Positions 63,062 through 64,000 of a stretch of 64,000 nucleotides of DNA are shown here, in pieces (within the stretch, counting starts at the first letter, position 1; each line of letters opens with the position of its first letter). A program made the position numbers and the translations under genes. The notes below the pieces were generated by a model, which was not told where the DNA came from, did no database searches, and saw only the letters and a program-made list of their open reading frames with translations. The stretch lies in contig JAFLBJ010000001.1 of the NCBI GenBank assembly GCA_017303415.1, positions 2,790,001-2,854,000 of the forward strand. Direction: 5' to 3'. This stretch comes from Chitinophagales bacterium (lineage in GTDB: Bacteria; Bacteroidota; Bacteroidia; Chitinophagales; Chitinophagaceae).

Positions 63062-63285
63062 GATGACGGATGACGGAGGACAGATGACAGATGGCGGAGG
63101 CTTGCTGTGCGAGACCTCTGGTCTTGCACGATTGTCTTGTCGCCTCTGGCGACTCGAATTACAACCTTTTCTTTTTTTATCTAATCTGCGATAGCCGCCG
63201 GAGGCGGCATTCTAGAAGTGCGAGACCGGAGTTCTCGCACAGCAAGCCTCCGCCAACTGTCATCTGTCCTCCGTCATCTGTCCTC
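63062..63285. repeat. 224-bp multi-hairpin palindromic element
   Basis: Arms 63062-63114 and 63233-63285 are 53-nt inverted copies with three mismatches, built of TGACGGA/GACAGA words outside and GGCGGAGGCTTGCTGTGCGA inside. The 118-base core has hairpins GTCGCC-tct-GGCGAC (63139-63153) and GCCGCC-gga-GGCGGC (63194-63208), and each arm end can instead fold locally (63107-63129 and 63218-63240). No transposase is present. It lies between the convergent dcd and DUF3810 genes. More TCATCTG words extend to about 63305. Confidence 0.8.
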
Positions 63286-63321
63286 TGTCATCTGTCATCC
63301 AACCTCCGACCTGCCTCCCTT

Positions 63322-64000
63322 TCACAACGCCTCTTCCCCGAATTTTTTCCCATACGCCACCAACCAGGCCACGATCCGGTTATAACTCCGCTTTCCTTCG
63401 GGTTGTCCATTGGCTTTCAGGTATTGTCCATATAAATTGGAGATGACCGGTTCGATCGGGTTACGATATCCCTTATAAAAATTCACCAGGTCCTTTCGGT
63501 GTTTCTTTACCAGCGGGTCCAATTGGTCAATGTACTTTTTAGCCGCCACACTGTCCTGTCTATACAGATCATCAATTGTATAGTGAAGCATATCAAAATA
63601 GAGGGAATACCGGAAAACAGGATTATCATAGTTCCGGCAAGCCAGAAAGGCAATGAAATTGGCCTCATATTCCCGGGCATACCCCAATTGATGCCCGATC
63701 TCGTGACAGGCTACAAAGGGCTCCAAAAATGGAGGGATCGTGGTATTGACCTGCCCCTCCCCGGAAAAAGGATTGTAATAGCCTTGAAAACCGAGGTAGT
63801 TTCCCAGGTAGCTGTAAAGGGAGGGTTTTATGGATTTGGGTTCATACCGGAGAAAGGGATATGTTTTTTCCAATTCCCTGAATGCTTCCCGGCTTTCCTG
63901 AAACAGTTTACGCTTTTTTCGGAAGCCTGAAAGCTCTTCATCCGATACCTGGACGGCATATTGGTTCACCCGCCCAACCAGGGTTTTGGTAAGTGAATCC
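63322..64000 (-). CDS. DUF3810 zinc-peptidase-like protein, N-terminus cut by window edge
   Basis: The frame is open from the right edge through a GTG at 63969 (DSLTKTLVGRVNQYAVQ is read across it), so the true start is outside the window and at least 225 residues are seen. ACHEIGHQLGYAREYEANF holds HExxH with a downstream Glu, as in gluzincins, and VNTTIPPFLEPFV precedes it. Bacteroidota DUF3810 proteins usually start with membrane helices, which would be in the missing part. Function is unknown; an inner-membrane peptidase is likely. Confidence 0.85.
   Translation of the reverse strand, partial: DSLTKTLVGRVNQYAVQVSDEELSGFRKKRKLFQESREAFRELEKTYPFLRYEPKSIKPSLYSYLGNYLGFQGYYNPFSGEGQVNTTIPPFLEPFVACHEIGHQLGYAREYEANFIAFLACRNYDNPVFRYSLYFDMLHYTIDDLYRQDSVAAKKYIDQLDPLVKKHRKDLVNFYKGYRNPIEPVISNLYGQYLKANGQPEGKRSYNRIVAWLVAYGKKFGEEAL

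Noticed and set aside
63062-63285. Complete insertion sequence
   Set aside because: There is no transposase frame between the arms and no clear target-site duplication that I can see.
63091-63435. 114-codon plus-strand frame through the hairpin element
   Set aside because: It lies across palindromic arms and antisense to the DUF3810 gene, with no protein-like pattern.

Overview
The window is chromosomal DNA from a member of the Bacteroidota, most likely the Chitinophagaceae or a near relative. Supporting signs are a SusC/SusD pair with a lipoprotein glycan-binding protein, GH97, GH67 and GH130 enzymes, DUF3667 and DUF3810 genes, a GH3-auxin-type amide synthetase, a textbook Bacteroidota promoter (TTTG-N19-TAnnTTTG) before rplU, and a tmRNA whose tag ends in YAMAA. 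Gene density is high. No phage, plasmid, transposase or CRISPR array is visible.

Region 1 (1-16690) is a glucuronoarabinoxylan locus organised around a LacI-type regulator. Leftward from it run GH67 alpha-glucuronidase, an SDR dehydrogenase and a GPH-type sugar/cation symporter cut by the window edge. Rightward run xylulokinase, xylose isomerase, a sodium/solute symporter, mannonate dehydratase, a PA14-containing GH3 enzyme, a zinc alcohol dehydrogenase and a GH51 arabinofuranosidase. Together they remove glucuronate, xylose and arabinose side groups, import sugars and feed xylose to the pentose phosphate route and uronate to KDG. A palindromic LacI-like operator, a second candidate site about 200 bp away and a terminator-like hairpin lie in the divergent promoter region.

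Region 2 (16770-37462) is mostly housekeeping: an AI-2E-type membrane protein, a small holin-like pair, tmRNA, a membrane-anchored MutS-like ATPase, RseP, Dxr, an amide synthetase, L21/L27, a tiny Lys/Ala histone-like peptide, a PolX/PHP protein with a degenerate polymerase site, a very large histidine kinase, MazG, DUF3667, a glycosyltransferase, a second kinase and three tRNAs.

Region 3 (37466-59917) is a beta-mannan (galactoglucomannan-like) utilization locus. An AraC-type regulator diverges from SusC-SusD-glycan-binding lipoprotein-GH5 mannanase-GH26 mannanase-sodium symporter-GH130 phosphorylase-mannobiose 2-epimerase-GH51-like lipoprotein-GH31-CE2 esterase-GH97-GH5. The logic is outer-membrane capture, endo-cleavage, removal of galactosyl and acetyl groups, uptake of mannobiose, epimerisation to mannosylglucose and phosphorolysis. 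GH31 and the cellulase-like GH5 suggest overlap with xyloglucan or glucomannan.

Region 4 (59918-64000) holds a small membrane protein, a DUF2130 protein, a phosphopantetheinyl transferase, dCTP deaminase and a partial DUF3810 peptidase, separated by unusual palindromic repeat blocks. The most unexplained DNA is the intergenic palindromes: a TGACGGA-word family, a CGTGAG-word family in which convergent stop codons lie, an AGCTATTGGC family, and a 224-bp multi-hairpin element at 63062-63285 with 53-nt arms.
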